64,000 nucleotides of DNA from Bacillota bacterium (GCA_023435745.1 JAEZMD010000018.1:434001-498000); one strand, 5' to 3'. Numbered from the stretch's first letter, positions 1 to 9,380 are shown. Made by a program: numbers and translations. Notes: generated from the sequence alone by a model not told the origin.

Positions 1-444
1 CTTGTACGCGTTTGGGGAAGGATTGCCGACAAAAGATCATGGAACTTTGTGCTCGAATATTCCATTCTGCTTTTGGGGATTGTCCATTTTACCTGGGTTT
101 TGGTGAACGATTCATCAGCCTTTATTCTTGTACCGCTTCTGCATATTGTCAGCGGAGCGGCTTGGGCCGGCATTGGAATATCGACCTTCAACATTCAATA
201 TATCTACTCGCCGGAGGAAGGAAGAACTGTTTATACGGGGTTTAATGCAGCATTAGGAGGCCTGATGGGTTTCTTTGGCACGCTGGCGGGTTCGCTGCTG
301 CTTGGCATTTTTGACAGGCTTGGATTGCAGTTTGCGAATCTGACTGTTGGAGGAATGCAGATGCTGTTTCTGATATCCGGCGTATTGCTGATGCTTTGCG
401 CAGGCTACGCCCATTTCTTCATCAAGCAGCCTGATACGGAGTGA
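1..444 (+). CDS. MFS transporter, C-terminal part (cut by window edge)
   Basis: The frame is open from base 1, so the start lies outside the window; about 147 residues remain. The first visible residues contain a GRIADKRSWN loop, which matches the MFS loop motif (G-x-x-x-D-K/R). Four hydrophobic stretches follow (about residues 19-37, 40-62, 80-105 and 118-142), which fits helices 9-12 of a 12-helix permease with the loop 8-9 motif in front. The protein should be an inner-membrane secondary transporter; the substrate cannot be read. It converges with the regulator gene at 501-1631. An internal ATG at position 49 is not the start because the motif lies upstream of it in the same frame. Confidence 0.8.
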   Translation, partial: LVRVWGRIADKRSWNFVLEYSILLLGIVHFTWVLVNDSSAFILVPLLHIVSGAAWAGIGISTFNIQYIYSPEEGRTVYTGFNAALGGLMGFFGTLAGSLLLGIFDRLGLQFANLTVGGMQMLFLISGVLLMLCAGYAHFFIKQPDTE

Positions 445-500
445 TAGATCTGCGACGTTATCGTTAATTGCCTGTGTGACAGTATCGTTAGCTGAAGTAT

Positions 501-1631
501 TTATCGTTTTTCTGAAGTGGAATCACGCAGCACCAGCTCGGGTTTAAACACCCGGATCACCGGTTCTGCCGGGTGATTGGGAGAAACGTCCCCGCTTGCT
601 CTCGTGCTGCCTTTGCCTGCAGAGATGAGCTGCAGTACCATTGACGCCGCTTCACGACCGAGCTCCTTTTTTGGATGCCGTACAGTTGTGAGCTTAACAG
701 GGCTGGATTCTGCCAGGTAGGAATCGTCAAAGCCTGTGACGGAGATCTCCTGAGGTACCTTCCGGTTCATTTCTGTCAGCAGCCTTATTGTTTCGCAGGC
801 TATCTCGTCATTATAACAGGTGACAGCATCAATTTTCAATCCTCCGGCCACCATTGCCTGTAATGCAGCATATGGTTTTGTGGTGCGGTCTTCGGTATGA
901 AACCAGATCACTTTCTCAGGATCATAGACCAGACCGCTTTCCGATAATGCTCTCACATACCCCTTATGCCTGTTCAGGCCCTGTACATCGTCAGCCTTAA
1001 AAATACCGCAGATACTGCGATGGCCGGTTTTTACAAGATACATGACCAGATCGTACATGCCGCCGGCATCATCTAAAAGGATGCATGGCTTCCGGCCAAG
1101 CTGTTCATAGCAGCCATGTATGAATACGTAAGGGATGCCGTAGCTGTCAAGGGTCTCGTAGTATTTGATGTTCCGGGTATATAATGCACTGCGGGTCGGC
1201 TCTACGATCAGACCGGCAATATCCTTGCCAAGGATGTCCTTCAGGCAGGCAACTTCCTTCAGACAGTCGTTTCCCGTGTTTTTGAGAATAATACTGTAAC
1301 CGTTTTGGGATAACACCTCATCAATCCCATTAATGACCTGAGGGAAAATATATTCTGAGATGTAGGTGGTGATGACGCCGATGTTTCTGGAGTCTCTGCT
1401 TTTTCGCAGCACGCCTGAGCTGAAAGTGCCCCGTCCGTGCTCAGTGTAAAGCAGGCCTTCATTGACAAGCAGTGCAATTGATTTTCTGACGGTATGACGG
1501 CTCAGAGAAAATTTGCTGGCCAGTTCATTTTCAGAGGGGATTTTGTCTCCTGGCATGATACGACCCGTTAGCATTTCATCCCGCAGGTATTCCATTAGTC
1601 TGTAGTATTTTGAGGTATTGCTTTTTTTCAA
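501..1631 (-). CDS. GntR/LacI hybrid transcriptional regulator (AraR-type)
   Basis: 376 aa. Residues about 8-75 form a GntR-type winged helix (IPSENELASKF, SLSRHTVRKSIALL, then the wing EHGRGTF). Residues about 80-370 form a LacI/periplasmic-binding-like effector domain (NIGVITTYISEYIFP, GFDDSYLAESSPVKLTTVRH). This combination is that of Bacillus AraR, a repressor released by a sugar. No arabinose genes are in view, so the ligand is open. The start is TTG at 1631, four bases after a GGAGG and overlapping the stop of the TPR gene (TTGA), so translation is probably coupled. The second gene of a two-gene minus-strand operon; the convergent MFS gene could be a target only by inference. Confidence 0.85.
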   Translation of the reverse strand: MKKSNTSKYYRLMEYLRDEMLTGRIMPGDKIPSENELASKFSLSRHTVRKSIALLVNEGLLYTEHGRGTFSSGVLRKSRDSRNIGVITTYISEYIFPQVINGIDEVLSQNGYSIILKNTGNDCLKEVACLKDILGKDIAGLIVEPTRSALYTRNIKYYETLDSYGIPYVFIHGCYEQLGRKPCILLDDAGGMYDLVMYLVKTGHRSICGIFKADDVQGLNRHKGYVRALSESGLVYDPEKVIWFHTEDRTTKPYAALQAMVAGGLKIDAVTCYNDEIACETIRLLTEMNRKVPQEISVTGFDDSYLAESSPVKLTTVRHPKKELGREAASMVLQLISAGKGSTRASGDVSPNHPAEPVIRVFKPELVLRDSTSEKR

Positions 1632-2437
1632 GTGGCCTCCCGAATTTTCGCCTCCACGTCTTCCTTGCGAATGCTGCTCAAATATGAAAACTTATATTCA
1701 AGTGCTTTCTTCATACTTTCAAGAGCCTTTTCCGGTTCTCCAAGCTTCTCAAGCAAAAGCCCATAATTGAAATAGGGTTCGGGGAAGGCCGGTTCTTTAT
1801 CCATCAAAGCCTCATAAATTTCTCTGGACTTATCATACATGCCCAGCATGTAATAATTCTGGCCTAGATTGTCCTGTATGACTTTATCTGATGAATTATA
1901 ATCGTATGCTTCCAAATTGAACTGCAGAGCCTTTTCCAGATCTCCCTTCAGTATGAGAAGGTAACCGAGGCTGCCATAGACGGAGGTGGTCCTATATGTC
2001 TGAATGACCTCAAGCAGCATGTCGGCCGCAGCATCAAGCTCTCCTTTTTTCCACAGGACAAGAGCGAATATGGATTTGGTATAAGTTATGTCCCCGGATG
2101 CGGCTTTGCTGTTCAATACCTGCCGCAGAACCTCTTCGGCCTTTTCAAGCTGTGCGCTCTTCAGCAAAAGGTAGCCATAGGATACAATTACTCTCGGACC
2201 TGCCTTTTTTGTGTCATATGCCTTCTTAAACCAATTCAACGCATCCTCTGTTTGCCCGAGAGAGTATTTTCGGCTGCCGATCATGTTGAACAGCATCGGT
2301 CTGGAAAGATAAAGCTGTATGGCAATGTAAAGCAATAACGCCGCTATCCCAAACCAGATATTGAAGCTCCAGGCCAATACAATTACAACGAGTGGAAGGA
2401 CAAGATTTATAAGAGCTTTTTTAAGCATGCTGTTCAT
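1628..2437 (-). CDS. TPR-repeat protein with N-terminal membrane anchor
   Basis: 269 aa. The first about 50 residues hold two hydrophobic stretches (LVLPLVVIVLAWSF and IAALLLYIAIQLYL). From about residue 55 there are serial tetratricopeptide-like helix pairs, for example EDALNWFKKAYDTKKAGP, EKAEEVLRQVLNSKA, EKALQFNLEAYDYN and EKALESMKKALEYKFSY. Such proteins act as scaffolds at the membrane; no specific function can be given. The ATG follows GGAGG by six bases. It is the first gene of the operon with the AraR-type regulator, whose TTG start overlaps its stop codon. Confidence 0.75.
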   Translation of the reverse strand: MNSMLKKALINLVLPLVVIVLAWSFNIWFGIAALLLYIAIQLYLSRPMLFNMIGSRKYSLGQTEDALNWFKKAYDTKKAGPRVIVSYGYLLLKSAQLEKAEEVLRQVLNSKAASGDITYTKSIFALVLWKKGELDAAADMLLEVIQTYRTTSVYGSLGYLLILKGDLEKALQFNLEAYDYNSSDKVIQDNLGQNYYMLGMYDKSREIYEALMDKEPAFPEPYFNYGLLLEKLGEPEKALESMKKALEYKFSYLSSIRKEDVEAKIREAT

Positions 2438-2565
2438 GGCAAACCTCCAAATTTATTCATTAGCACTTTATTTCAATAAAGATAATTCTTTAGTTTTCGT
2501 TGCAGTACCAAATAATTATAAACCAAAGCACAGCGGAAATGCAAATATTTGAAGCAGTTCGCATA

Positions 2566-2595
2566 TTGTATTTCTGTAAGTTATTGTGGTATAAT
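2566..2595 (+). promoter_or_regulatory. Sigma-A-type promoter of the pheST leader
   Basis: TTGTAT at 2566-2571 and TATAAT at 2590-2595 with an 18-base spacer, placed just ahead of the T-box leader. Transcription should begin near 2602. Confidence 0.6.
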
Positions 2596-2601
2596 ACTAT
2601 G

Positions 2602-2975
2602 CAATAATGATTGCCAACAATAATAAAGCAAAGTGATGAATGAGGAAAGTAACCGGTAGAGTCTTTTAAGAGAGGAGTTGCCTTAGGCTGGAAGTGACTC
2701 TACTGCAAAAACCGGCGAAGTTCCCTCAGGAGCTGCATCCTGAAATCGTCATGTACCATTTCTGACTATGGTTTTATGACAACAGTAGGAGATGCCGGTG
2801 CCTGACCGTTACCGTACAGGGTGCAATAAACCGGATCTGTGATTTGGGTCAGAACACAGTGATTGATCCAAGCGGAGAAAAGGAAGCTGCATGCAAGAGT
2901 CCGCCGATGCGGCGGGAATTCGGGTGGTACCGCGGAGTTCAGCCTTCGTCCCTTTCATGGGGATGGAGGCTTTCA
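2602..2975 (+). promoter_or_regulatory. T-box riboswitch (tRNA-Phe) of pheST
   Basis: Untranslated leader that reads the charging state of tRNA-Phe and controls pheST by antitermination. Stem I can be drawn: TGAGG (2641-2645) pairs with CCTCA (2724-2728) and CCGGT pairs with ACCGG. Between them is the specifier loop with the AGTA motif at 2648-2651 on one side and GAAgTTC on the other, giving specifier TTC (Phe) at 2721-2723. A further stem GTAGAGTC/GACTCTAC lies above. The T-box sequence GGGTGGTACCGCGG is at 2922-2935. The terminator hairpin is 2941-2972 (AGCCTTCGTCCC against GGGATGGAGGCT). The U-tract after it is weak. The specifier agrees with the downstream genes. Confidence 0.93.
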
Positions 2976-3013
2976 TATTATCAAAGGGTTTATTATCTTA
3001 GGAGGAGCGTTTT

Positions 3014-4033
3014 ATGAGAGAACAGTTGAACAACATAAAGCTGGAAGCGGAGAAAAAGCTGAATGAAGTAAAATCTTTAGCAGATCTGGAAAACCTGCGT
3101 CTTCAGTTTTTGGGCAAGAAGGGTGAACTGACGGCGGTTTTGAGGGGTATGGGCACGTTGTCTGCGCAGGAGAGGCCAATTATCGGTCAGCTGGCAAACG
3201 ATGTCAGGAACTTTGTGGAGGGGAAGCTGGAGGAGGCTGTGAAAAGCCTGCAGAATAGAGAGCGGGAGCAAAAGCTGGAATCGGAGACCATTGATGTGAC
3301 GATTCCGGGAAAGAGACGCTTTATTGGAAAAAAACACCCGCTGAGTATCGTACTGGATGAAATAAAGGATGTGTTCATATCTCTTGGCTATGAAATCGCA
3401 GAGGGGCCGGAGGTCGAGCTGGACTACTACAACTTCGAGGCGCTGAATATTCCCGCCGGGCATCCGGCAAGAGACGAGCAGGATACATTTTATATAAATG
3501 AAAAAATGCTGCTGCGCAGCCAGACTTCGCCTGTGCAGATCAGAGTCATGGAACAGAAAAAGCCTCCGATCAGGATTATCTGCCCCGGCAGAGTCTATCG
3601 GTCCGATGCTGTGGATGCGACCCATTCACCCATTTTCCATCAGGTTGAGGGTCTGGTTGTAGATCGCGGCGTCACAATGGGGGATTTGATCGGAACGCTG
3701 CAGTTATTTGCACGCAGACTCTTCGGAGAAGACACGAAAATAAGGCTGAGACCGCACCATTTCCAGTTTACGGAGCCAAGCGCGGAAGTGGATGTAAGCT
3801 GCTGGGTTTGCGGCGGTAAAGGCTGCAGGATATGCAAGAATGAAGGTTGGATTGAAATTCTCGGTTCAGGCATGGTACACCCGAAGGTTCTTCAGAACTG
3901 CGGAATCGACCCGAATGAATACAGTGGCTTTGCATTTGGTCTCGGCGTAGAAAGAACCACTCTGGGACGGTTTAATATCGATGACCTCAGGCATCTGTAT
4001 GAAAACGACATGAGATTTCTGAAGCAGTTTTAA
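3014..4033 (+). CDS. pheS: Phenylalanine--tRNA ligase alpha subunit
   Basis: 339 aa, the usual length. It is the catalytic subunit of the cytoplasmic alpha2-beta2 enzyme that charges tRNA-Phe. An N-terminal coiled-coil (about 1-90) is followed by the class II aminoacyl-tRNA synthetase core. Visible signatures are HPLSIVLDEIKDVFISLGY, the motif 2 region RTSDAVDATH-like (VYRSDAVDATHSPIFHQVEG), a zinc-binding-like CWVCGGKGCRICKNEGW segment, and motif 3 GLGVERTTLGRFNIDDLRH at the C-terminus. ATG is preceded by TTAGGAGGAGCG. It forms an operon with pheT, 90 bases downstream, under T-box control. Confidence 0.97.
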   Translation: MREQLNNIKLEAEKKLNEVKSLADLENLRLQFLGKKGELTAVLRGMGTLSAQERPIIGQLANDVRNFVEGKLEEAVKSLQNREREQKLESETIDVTIPGKRRFIGKKHPLSIVLDEIKDVFISLGYEIAEGPEVELDYYNFEALNIPAGHPARDEQDTFYINEKMLLRSQTSPVQIRVMEQKKPPIRIICPGRVYRSDAVDATHSPIFHQVEGLVVDRGVTMGDLIGTLQLFARRLFGEDTKIRLRPHHFQFTEPSAEVDVSCWVCGGKGCRICKNEGWIEILGSGMVHPKVLQNCGIDPNEYSGFAFGLGVERTTLGRFNIDDLRHLYENDMRFLKQF

Positions 4034-4123
4034 GGTATAGGATATCGGGATAAACCGCAGAATGAATAAAAGCTTTAAGCGGATGGAATGCCCAGGAAAT
4101 AAAAGAAGGGAGACAATAACAAG

Positions 4124-6514
4124 ATGAAATTACCATTAAAATGGTTGAAGGATTTTACTGATATAAAAGCTGATGTGAGGGAATACGCCAACGCGCTGAC
4201 TCTTTCGGGTTCAAAGGTTGAGGGGTTCGAGACGTTGGGAGAGGAAATCGACAGGGTGGTTGTCGGAAGGATCATTTCTGTGGAAAAACACCCGGATGCT
4301 GACCGGCTGCTGGTGACCGAGGTAGACACAGGAAATGAGACGATACAGATTGTCACAGGCGCAACCAACATCAAGGTAAACGACTTAATTCCTGTCGCGT
4401 TGGACGGTTCCAGCCTGCCGGGCGGAAAGAAGATTAAGAAGGGCAAGCTTAGAGGCGTGGAATCCTGCGGTATGATGTGCTCCATCTCCGAGCTGGGCGT
4501 GACAAAGGAAGACTTCCCAAATGCCGCAGAGGATGGCATATTTATATTGGAGGAGAGCTGTGTCCCCGGTACGGACATTAAAGAAATCCTGGGATTGAAC
4601 GATACGGTTGTGGAGTTCGAAATCACATCCAACAGGCCAGACTGCTTTAGCATTTTGGGACTGGCAAGAGAGTCCGCAGCCACCTTCGGTACCGACTTCA
4701 GCAAGCCGGAGATTCGTTTGAATGAGCTTGGGGATCCCATTGAAGGGCAGGCGACTGTTGAGATCCAGGCTCCGGAGTTATGCTCCCGTTATGCTGCCAG
4801 AATCGTAAAAAATGTAGAAATTGGGCCGTCGCCGGCATGGATGCAGGAGCGCCTGAAGGCTGCAGGGGTCAGACCGATCAGCAATATCGTTGACATCACC
4901 AATTATGTCATGCTCGAATACGGCCAGCCAATGCACGCATTTGATCTGGAGAACCTTCGGGGGCATAAGATAATTGTCAGAAGAGCTGTAAAGGGTGAGA
5001 AAATGCAGACTCTGGATGGTCAGGACAGGGAACTGGAAAGCTCCATGCTGGTGATAGCGGATGCTGACCGCCCGGTTGCGGTGGCTGGTGTCATGGGCGG
5101 AGCCAATAGTGAAATCACCCCTGAAACAAAGACTATCCTTTTTGAATCTGCTACCTTCAACGGCACCTCTGTACGACTGACCGCGAAGAAGCTCGGCATG
5201 AGGACAGAGGCGTCCGGACGTTTTGAGAAGGGTCTGGATCCGGAGAATGTGGTTGGCGCAGTCAACCGGGCCGCTCAATTGGTTGAAGAGCTTGGTGCGG
5301 GTGTAGTCTGCAAAGGCATCATAGATTGTTATCCCGTCAAAGCTAAAAAGAGGACGATCCCCTTCAATCCCGGACGAATCAATACTCTGTTAGGTACGGA
5401 CATCGATGCGGATGTGATGAAAAATATTTTTGCCAGACTTGAGATCGAGGTAAATGATGCTGCCGGAACTGCTGCCGTACCAACCTTCAGGCCTGATCTG
5501 GAATGTGAAGCGGATCTGGCGGAGGAAGTGGCCAGATTCTATGACTATAACAATATCAAGGCTACGCTGTTGGAAGGGAAGGCGGCAACGATAGGCGGCA
5601 GAACTTATAAACAGAAGCTTGAACAGATCATTGCCCAGACTATGCAATCCTGCGGTCTTTCAGAGATATACACGTATTCTTTTACCAGCCCGAAGGTGTT
5701 TGATAAAATCAATCTGCCGGCGGACAGCGAGCTGAGGAAGACGGTTGTGATTACCAACCCGCTTGGAGAGGACTACAGTATTATGAGAACCACAACGCTG
5801 CCGGACATGCTGGGGGTGCTGGCTACCAATTATAACAGAAGAGTGGAAAAAGCTGCGTTCTTCGAAATGTCCCATGTGTATCTGCCCAAGAGCTTGCCTC
5901 TGACCGAGCTGCCCTATGAAAAACAGGTGCTGACGCTGGGAATGTACGGCGGCAATGTCGACTTCTTTGATTTGTCGGGAGCAATAGAGGAGTTGATGTC
6001 TGTACTTGGCATTAAAGAATTCGGCTTAGAAGCTGTCCGTGACAATCCATCCTTCCATCCCGGGAGAGCAGCTAAATTGATCATCAGCGGCACAGAGTGC
6101 GGTATCCTCGGAGAGGTTCATCCTGCTGTCTCAGAGAAATTTGAAGCGGCGCAGAGGAATTATGTGGGCATGATTGATATCGAGCCGCTTATTAACAACG
6201 CAGTTTTAAAGCCTGAATATAAGCCGATGCCGAGGTTCCCGGCCGTAACGCGGGATATAGCGATGTTGGTGGACGATAATATTCCTGTAAAGCAGATCGA
6301 GCACCAGATCGTTTCAAAGGGAGGCAGCATCCTCGAGGAAGTCAGGTTGTTTGACGTTTACAAGGGCAGACAGGTGCCGGACGGAAAGAAGAGCGTTGCG
6401 TACTCCATTCTTTTCAGAGCCGCGGACCGGACATTGACCGACGACGAGGTAGGCAAGGCAATGGCGGATATCATTAAAGCATTGTCGGAAAAACTGAACG
6501 CACAACTGAGATAA
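4124..6514 (+). CDS. pheT: Phenylalanine--tRNA ligase beta subunit
   Basis: 796 aa, full length. It is the beta subunit of PheRS, carrying tRNA binding and the editing site. Domains in order: N-terminal OB-fold tRNA-binding (EMAP-like) domain at about 40-150 (VVGRIISVEKHPDADRLLV), B3/B4 editing domain at about 200-390, B5 domain at about 400-475, the degenerate class II core at about 490-690, and the C-terminal ferredoxin-fold anticodon-binding domain at about 700-796 (FPAVTRDIAMLVDDN). A ribosome site GGGAGACAATAACAAG precedes the ATG. A hairpin at 6580-6632 ends the operon. Confidence 0.97.
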   Translation: MKLPLKWLKDFTDIKADVREYANALTLSGSKVEGFETLGEEIDRVVVGRIISVEKHPDADRLLVTEVDTGNETIQIVTGATNIKVNDLIPVALDGSSLPGGKKIKKGKLRGVESCGMMCSISELGVTKEDFPNAAEDGIFILEESCVPGTDIKEILGLNDTVVEFEITSNRPDCFSILGLARESAATFGTDFSKPEIRLNELGDPIEGQATVEIQAPELCSRYAARIVKNVEIGPSPAWMQERLKAAGVRPISNIVDITNYVMLEYGQPMHAFDLENLRGHKIIVRRAVKGEKMQTLDGQDRELESSMLVIADADRPVAVAGVMGGANSEITPETKTILFESATFNGTSVRLTAKKLGMRTEASGRFEKGLDPENVVGAVNRAAQLVEELGAGVVCKGIIDCYPVKAKKRTIPFNPGRINTLLGTDIDADVMKNIFARLEIEVNDAAGTAAVPTFRPDLECEADLAEEVARFYDYNNIKATLLEGKAATIGGRTYKQKLEQIIAQTMQSCGLSEIYTYSFTSPKVFDKINLPADSELRKTVVITNPLGEDYSIMRTTTLPDMLGVLATNYNRRVEKAAFFEMSHVYLPKSLPLTELPYEKQVLTLGMYGGNVDFFDLSGAIEELMSVLGIKEFGLEAVRDNPSFHPGRAAKLIISGTECGILGEVHPAVSEKFEAAQRNYVGMIDIEPLINNAVLKPEYKPMPRFPAVTRDIAMLVDDNIPVKQIEHQIVSKGGSILEEVRLFDVYKGRQVPDGKKSVAYSILFRAADRTLTDDEVGKAMADIIKALSEKLNAQLR

Positions 6515-6579
6515 GGATAAGAAGAGGGTTGAGGTTAGGCTTAATGCCTAAGAATAAAGAGGGATGTGTTAGCGCCGAA

Positions 6580-6632
6580 AAAAAGGGATGCCTCAAAATC
6601 AGATAAAATCTGATAAGGGACAGTCCCTTTTT
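6580..6632. terminator. Bidirectional rho-independent terminator after pheT
   Basis: Outer arms AAAAAGGGA (6580-6588) and TCCCTTTTT (6624-6632), inner arms ATCAGAT/ATCTGAT (6598-6604 and 6608-6614). A-tract on one side and T-tract on the other make it usable for pheT and for the convergent spore-protein gene. Confidence 0.75.
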
Positions 6633-6650
6633 ATCATCTGGAACAAAGCA

Positions 6651-6872
6651 TTATTTCATTTGCCGCTCAGCTTGTGCGATCATTTTCTTGACCATCTGTC
6701 CGCCTATTGGACCGCCTTCGTGTCCGTTCTGCGCTGCTGTCAGGTCTCCCTTATAATGATCGTTGTTTTCTTTAACAAACTGTTCCATGCCTATTTCCTT
6801 TGCACATTCCATCTTGAATCTGTTCAATGCTTCTCTTTTATCTGGTACAAGCGGCGTTTTCGGTCTCGACAT
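6651..6872 (-). CDS. Alpha/beta-type small acid-soluble spore protein
   Basis: 73 aa. Proteins of this family coat and protect DNA in the dormant spore and are cleaved by the Gpr protease at germination. Family features visible are ALNRFKMECAKEIGM in the first half and GGPIGGQMVKKMIAQAERQ at the C-terminus (the conserved G-G-x-I-G-G segment). The sequence is more divergent than major SspA/B proteins and carries an insertion (FVKENNDHYKGDLTAAQN), so it may be a minor family member. The start ATG follows AAGGAGTGATACC. Expression should be forespore-specific (sigma-G); I could not fix a convincing sigma-G promoter by eye. It is the best evidence that the organism sporulates. Confidence 0.85.
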   Translation of the reverse strand: MSRPKTPLVPDKREALNRFKMECAKEIGMEQFVKENNDHYKGDLTAAQNGHEGGPIGGQMVKKMIAQAERQMK

Positions 6873-6954
6873 GGTATCACTCCTTCTTTAATATATTTTT
6901 CATCATTATTTTTTACAGATTCACAAATAATACACTGTAAGATGTTTGAATTTA

Positions 6955-6983
6955 TTGATTAGAAATTAACAATTTGGTATAAT
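6955..6983 (+). promoter_or_regulatory. Sigma-A-type promoter of pgi
   Basis: TTGATT at 6955-6960 and TATAAT at 6978-6983 with a 17-base spacer, 52 bases ahead of the pgi start. Confidence 0.7.
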
Positions 6984-7035
6984 TGCCTAGATATTAGTTG
7001 GATAAAAAAAGCTATTTGATACAGGAGGCTAAATT

Positions 7036-8388
7036 ATGCAAAAAATCGGTCTGGATTATACTAATGCATTATCATTTGTCACGGAAACTGAGATATCATA
7101 TTTATCTCCATTTATAAAGGCAGCGCACGAAATGCTGCACAATAAATCAGGTGCAGGTAACGATTATCTTGGCTGGGTCGATTTGCCAAAGGCTTATGAC
7201 AAGGCTGAATTTACCAGGCTCAAGGCAGCTGCCAAAAAAATCAGGGCAGATTCCGATGCCCTCGTTGTAATCGGTATCGGCGGGTCCTATCTCGGAGCCA
7301 GAGCGGCTATAGAAGCGCTTATTCACTCCTTCCACAATCTGCTGCCGAAGGCGTACAGAAGTGCTCCGGAGATTTACTTCGTTGGCAACAGCATCAGCTC
7401 GACATACATTACTGAGCTGTTTGAGCTTTTAAAGAACAAGGATATTTCAGTGAATGTTATATCCAAATCCGGCACAACGACCGAACCTGCCCTTGCTTTC
7501 AGAGTATTTAGGGAATATATGGTGAAAAAATACGGCAAAGCCGAAGCCTCAAAGAGGATCTATGCTACCACGGACAAGGCCAGAGGCGCGCTTAAAAAGC
7601 TGTCGGACGAAGAGAACTACGAGAGCTTTGTCATTCCAGATGACGTTGGAGGAAGATATTCAGTTCTGACGCCTGTGGGACTTCTGCCCATTGCAGTTGC
7701 CGGGATCAACATCGATGAAATGATGAAGGGCGCCGCTGATGCGGTAGAACTTTACAGCAATCCTTCTGTGTCCGCCAATGAGTGCTACCAATATGCGGCT
7801 GTCAGGAATGCGCTTTACAGAAAGGGTAAGACAACGGAGATCATGGTCAACTACGAGCCCTCCATGCATTTCTTTACAGAGTGGTGGAAGCAGCTCTACG
7901 GAGAGAGCGAAGGAAAGGATCAGAAGGGCATTTTCCCTGCCGGCGTGGACTTTACTACGGATCTTCACTCAATGGGACAGTACATCCAGGATGGCTTGCG
8001 CAATATCTTTGAGACTGTGCTGAACGTTGAGCAGCCAAGGAAAAACATGGACATCAAAGAGGAGAAGGACAACCTGGACGGATTGAATTTCCTCGCAGGC
8101 AAAAATATCGACCTGGTGAATAAAAAGGCAATGCAGGGAACCATCCTGGCCCATACTGACGGTGGAGTGCCGAATCTGGTTGTCAGTATCCCTGAAATGA
8201 ACAGCTACTGGTTTGGAAACATTGTCTATTTCTTCGAAAAGGCCTGCGGAATCAGCGGGTATCTGCTGGGTGTCAATCCGTTTGACCAGCCGGGGGTAGA
8301 GGCTTACAAGAAGAACATGTTCGCGCTTCTTGGAAAACCGGGCTATGAAGAGGAGAAGGCGAAGCTGGAGAAAAGACTGGAAAAGTAG
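7036..8388 (+). CDS. pgi: Glucose-6-phosphate isomerase
   Basis: 450 aa, the length of the short Firmicute form. It interconverts glucose-6-phosphate and fructose-6-phosphate in glycolysis. Signatures are VIGIGGSYLGARAAIEAL (about 75), VISKSGTTTEPALAFR (about 140, phosphate-binding loop), GGRYSVLTPVGLLP (about 210), the catalytic-region EGKDQKGIFP, and the C-terminal NPFDQPGVEAYKKNMF. ATG follows ACAGGAGGCTAAATT. It has its own promoter and stands alone. Fructose-6-phosphate, its product, is also the substrate of glmS at 33.7 kb. Confidence 0.97.
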   Translation: MQKIGLDYTNALSFVTETEISYLSPFIKAAHEMLHNKSGAGNDYLGWVDLPKAYDKAEFTRLKAAAKKIRADSDALVVIGIGGSYLGARAAIEALIHSFHNLLPKAYRSAPEIYFVGNSISSTYITELFELLKNKDISVNVISKSGTTTEPALAFRVFREYMVKKYGKAEASKRIYATTDKARGALKKLSDEENYESFVIPDDVGGRYSVLTPVGLLPIAVAGINIDEMMKGAADAVELYSNPSVSANECYQYAAVRNALYRKGKTTEIMVNYEPSMHFFTEWWKQLYGESEGKDQKGIFPAGVDFTTDLHSMGQYIQDGLRNIFETVLNVEQPRKNMDIKEEKDNLDGLNFLAGKNIDLVNKKAMQGTILAHTDGGVPNLVVSIPEMNSYWFGNIVYFFEKACGISGYLLGVNPFDQPGVEAYKKNMFALLGKPGYEEEKAKLEKRLEK

Positions 8389-8471
8389 GCGAGCGAAAAG
8401 TCAGGGTGTCGGCGGTATTGTCGGCACCCTCTAATAGGTATGAAGGGCATGTGTATTTTCCCATCATGTTG

Positions 8472-9272
8472 TCATGGTATTGTACAGATCAGCACCTCGG
8501 GGCGGGACAGGAAGCGCAGCGGCAGGACCCCGTTCCCGGTGCCTCTGTTCAGATATACTTTGATATCATTGATCCGTTTCAGGCCTCTTTTTATACCCAG
8601 TTTGCAGAGCTGATCGTCCCGCAGCATCAAAAATTCAAGGTTAAAGGGCATCCAAATCTGACCGCCGTGAAAATGGCCTGCAAACATGTAATCAACAATT
8701 TTTCCCGGTATGCTCAGCGCCAGATCCGGGTTGTGCGTGATTGCGATCTTCGGAGCACCTGGAATACAGCCGATCATGGCCTTTTCAATATCCGGACAGC
8801 CGAGCCGCAGGTCATCTATACCGATGATGTTATATTTTTTACCGGACTTTTCCACAATCACGGTTTTATTTCTGAGAACTTCCACGTTCAGCGCTTCAAT
8901 TTCTGAGATGAAATTGTCCAGCCCGGCGGTGTTGCCGCCGAAAGCTCTGATATCATGATTGCCCAGGCACAGGATGGTCCGGTAGCCCTTGCAGATGATC
9001 CCGAGATATTTCAAAAAATCCATTGCATGCACAGGCGTATTTATGTAATCACCAGTTAGGAGAATGACATCCGGATTTTCAATCCTGACTTCCTTTCGGA
9101 TCCTTTGAGCAGAGATCCCTGTCATATAGATGTGAAGATCCGTCAGATGCATGATTCGAAGACCGGTTCCATTGCGGGAAAAGTCAAGCCTTTCGACTTT
9201 CAGCCAGGTGGTCTCAAAGGACATATATATATATCCGAGCGCTATGAATATCAAAATGCAAACAAAAACCAT
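8472..9272 (-). CDS. Membrane-anchored calcineurin-like metallophosphoesterase
   Basis: 266 aa. The first about 15 residues are one membrane helix (VFVCILIFIALGYIYM). The dinuclear metal-site motifs of the calcineurin-like family then follow in order: HLTDLHIY, LLTGDYINT, LGNHDIRA, ITHNPDLAL and AGHFHGGQ. Homologues of the YkuE/YaeI type hydrolyse phosphoesters, including lipid A or UDP-diacylglucosamine-type substrates, but the substrate here is not known. ATG at 9272 follows AGGAGAAAGCATA. It is divergent from the ArsR-type gene. Confidence 0.85.
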   Translation of the reverse strand: MVFVCILIFIALGYIYMSFETTWLKVERLDFSRNGTGLRIMHLTDLHIYMTGISAQRIRKEVRIENPDVILLTGDYINTPVHAMDFLKYLGIICKGYRTILCLGNHDIRAFGGNTAGLDNFISEIEALNVEVLRNKTVIVEKSGKKYNIIGIDDLRLGCPDIEKAMIGCIPGAPKIAITHNPDLALSIPGKIVDYMFAGHFHGGQIWMPFNLEFLMLRDDQLCKLGIKRGLKRINDIKVYLNRGTGNGVLPLRFLSRPEVLICTIP

Positions 9273-9351
9273 TATGCTTTCTCCTGTTGTTAATATATTT
9301 AATATAACAATTGCCTGCCATTACGGCAACCTAATTTTTGCCTCTGCTTGT

Positions 9352-9380
9352 TTGACTATTGTCCACATTCAAAATATAAT
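9352..9380 (+). promoter_or_regulatory. Sigma-A-type promoter of the ArsR-type gene
   Basis: TTGACT at 9352-9357 and TATAAT at 9375-9380 with a 17-base spacer. A metal-sensing repressor would be expected to bind over or just after it; I could not settle an operator. Confidence 0.7.

Noticed and set aside
6588..6962. 124-codon plus-strand ORF opposite the spore protein
   Set aside because: Antisense to the clearly recognisable alpha/beta spore protein gene and spans its terminator; no family resemblance.
8403..8430. Terminator after pgi
   Set aside because: AGGGTG/CACCCT can pair but the stem is short and no T-run follows.
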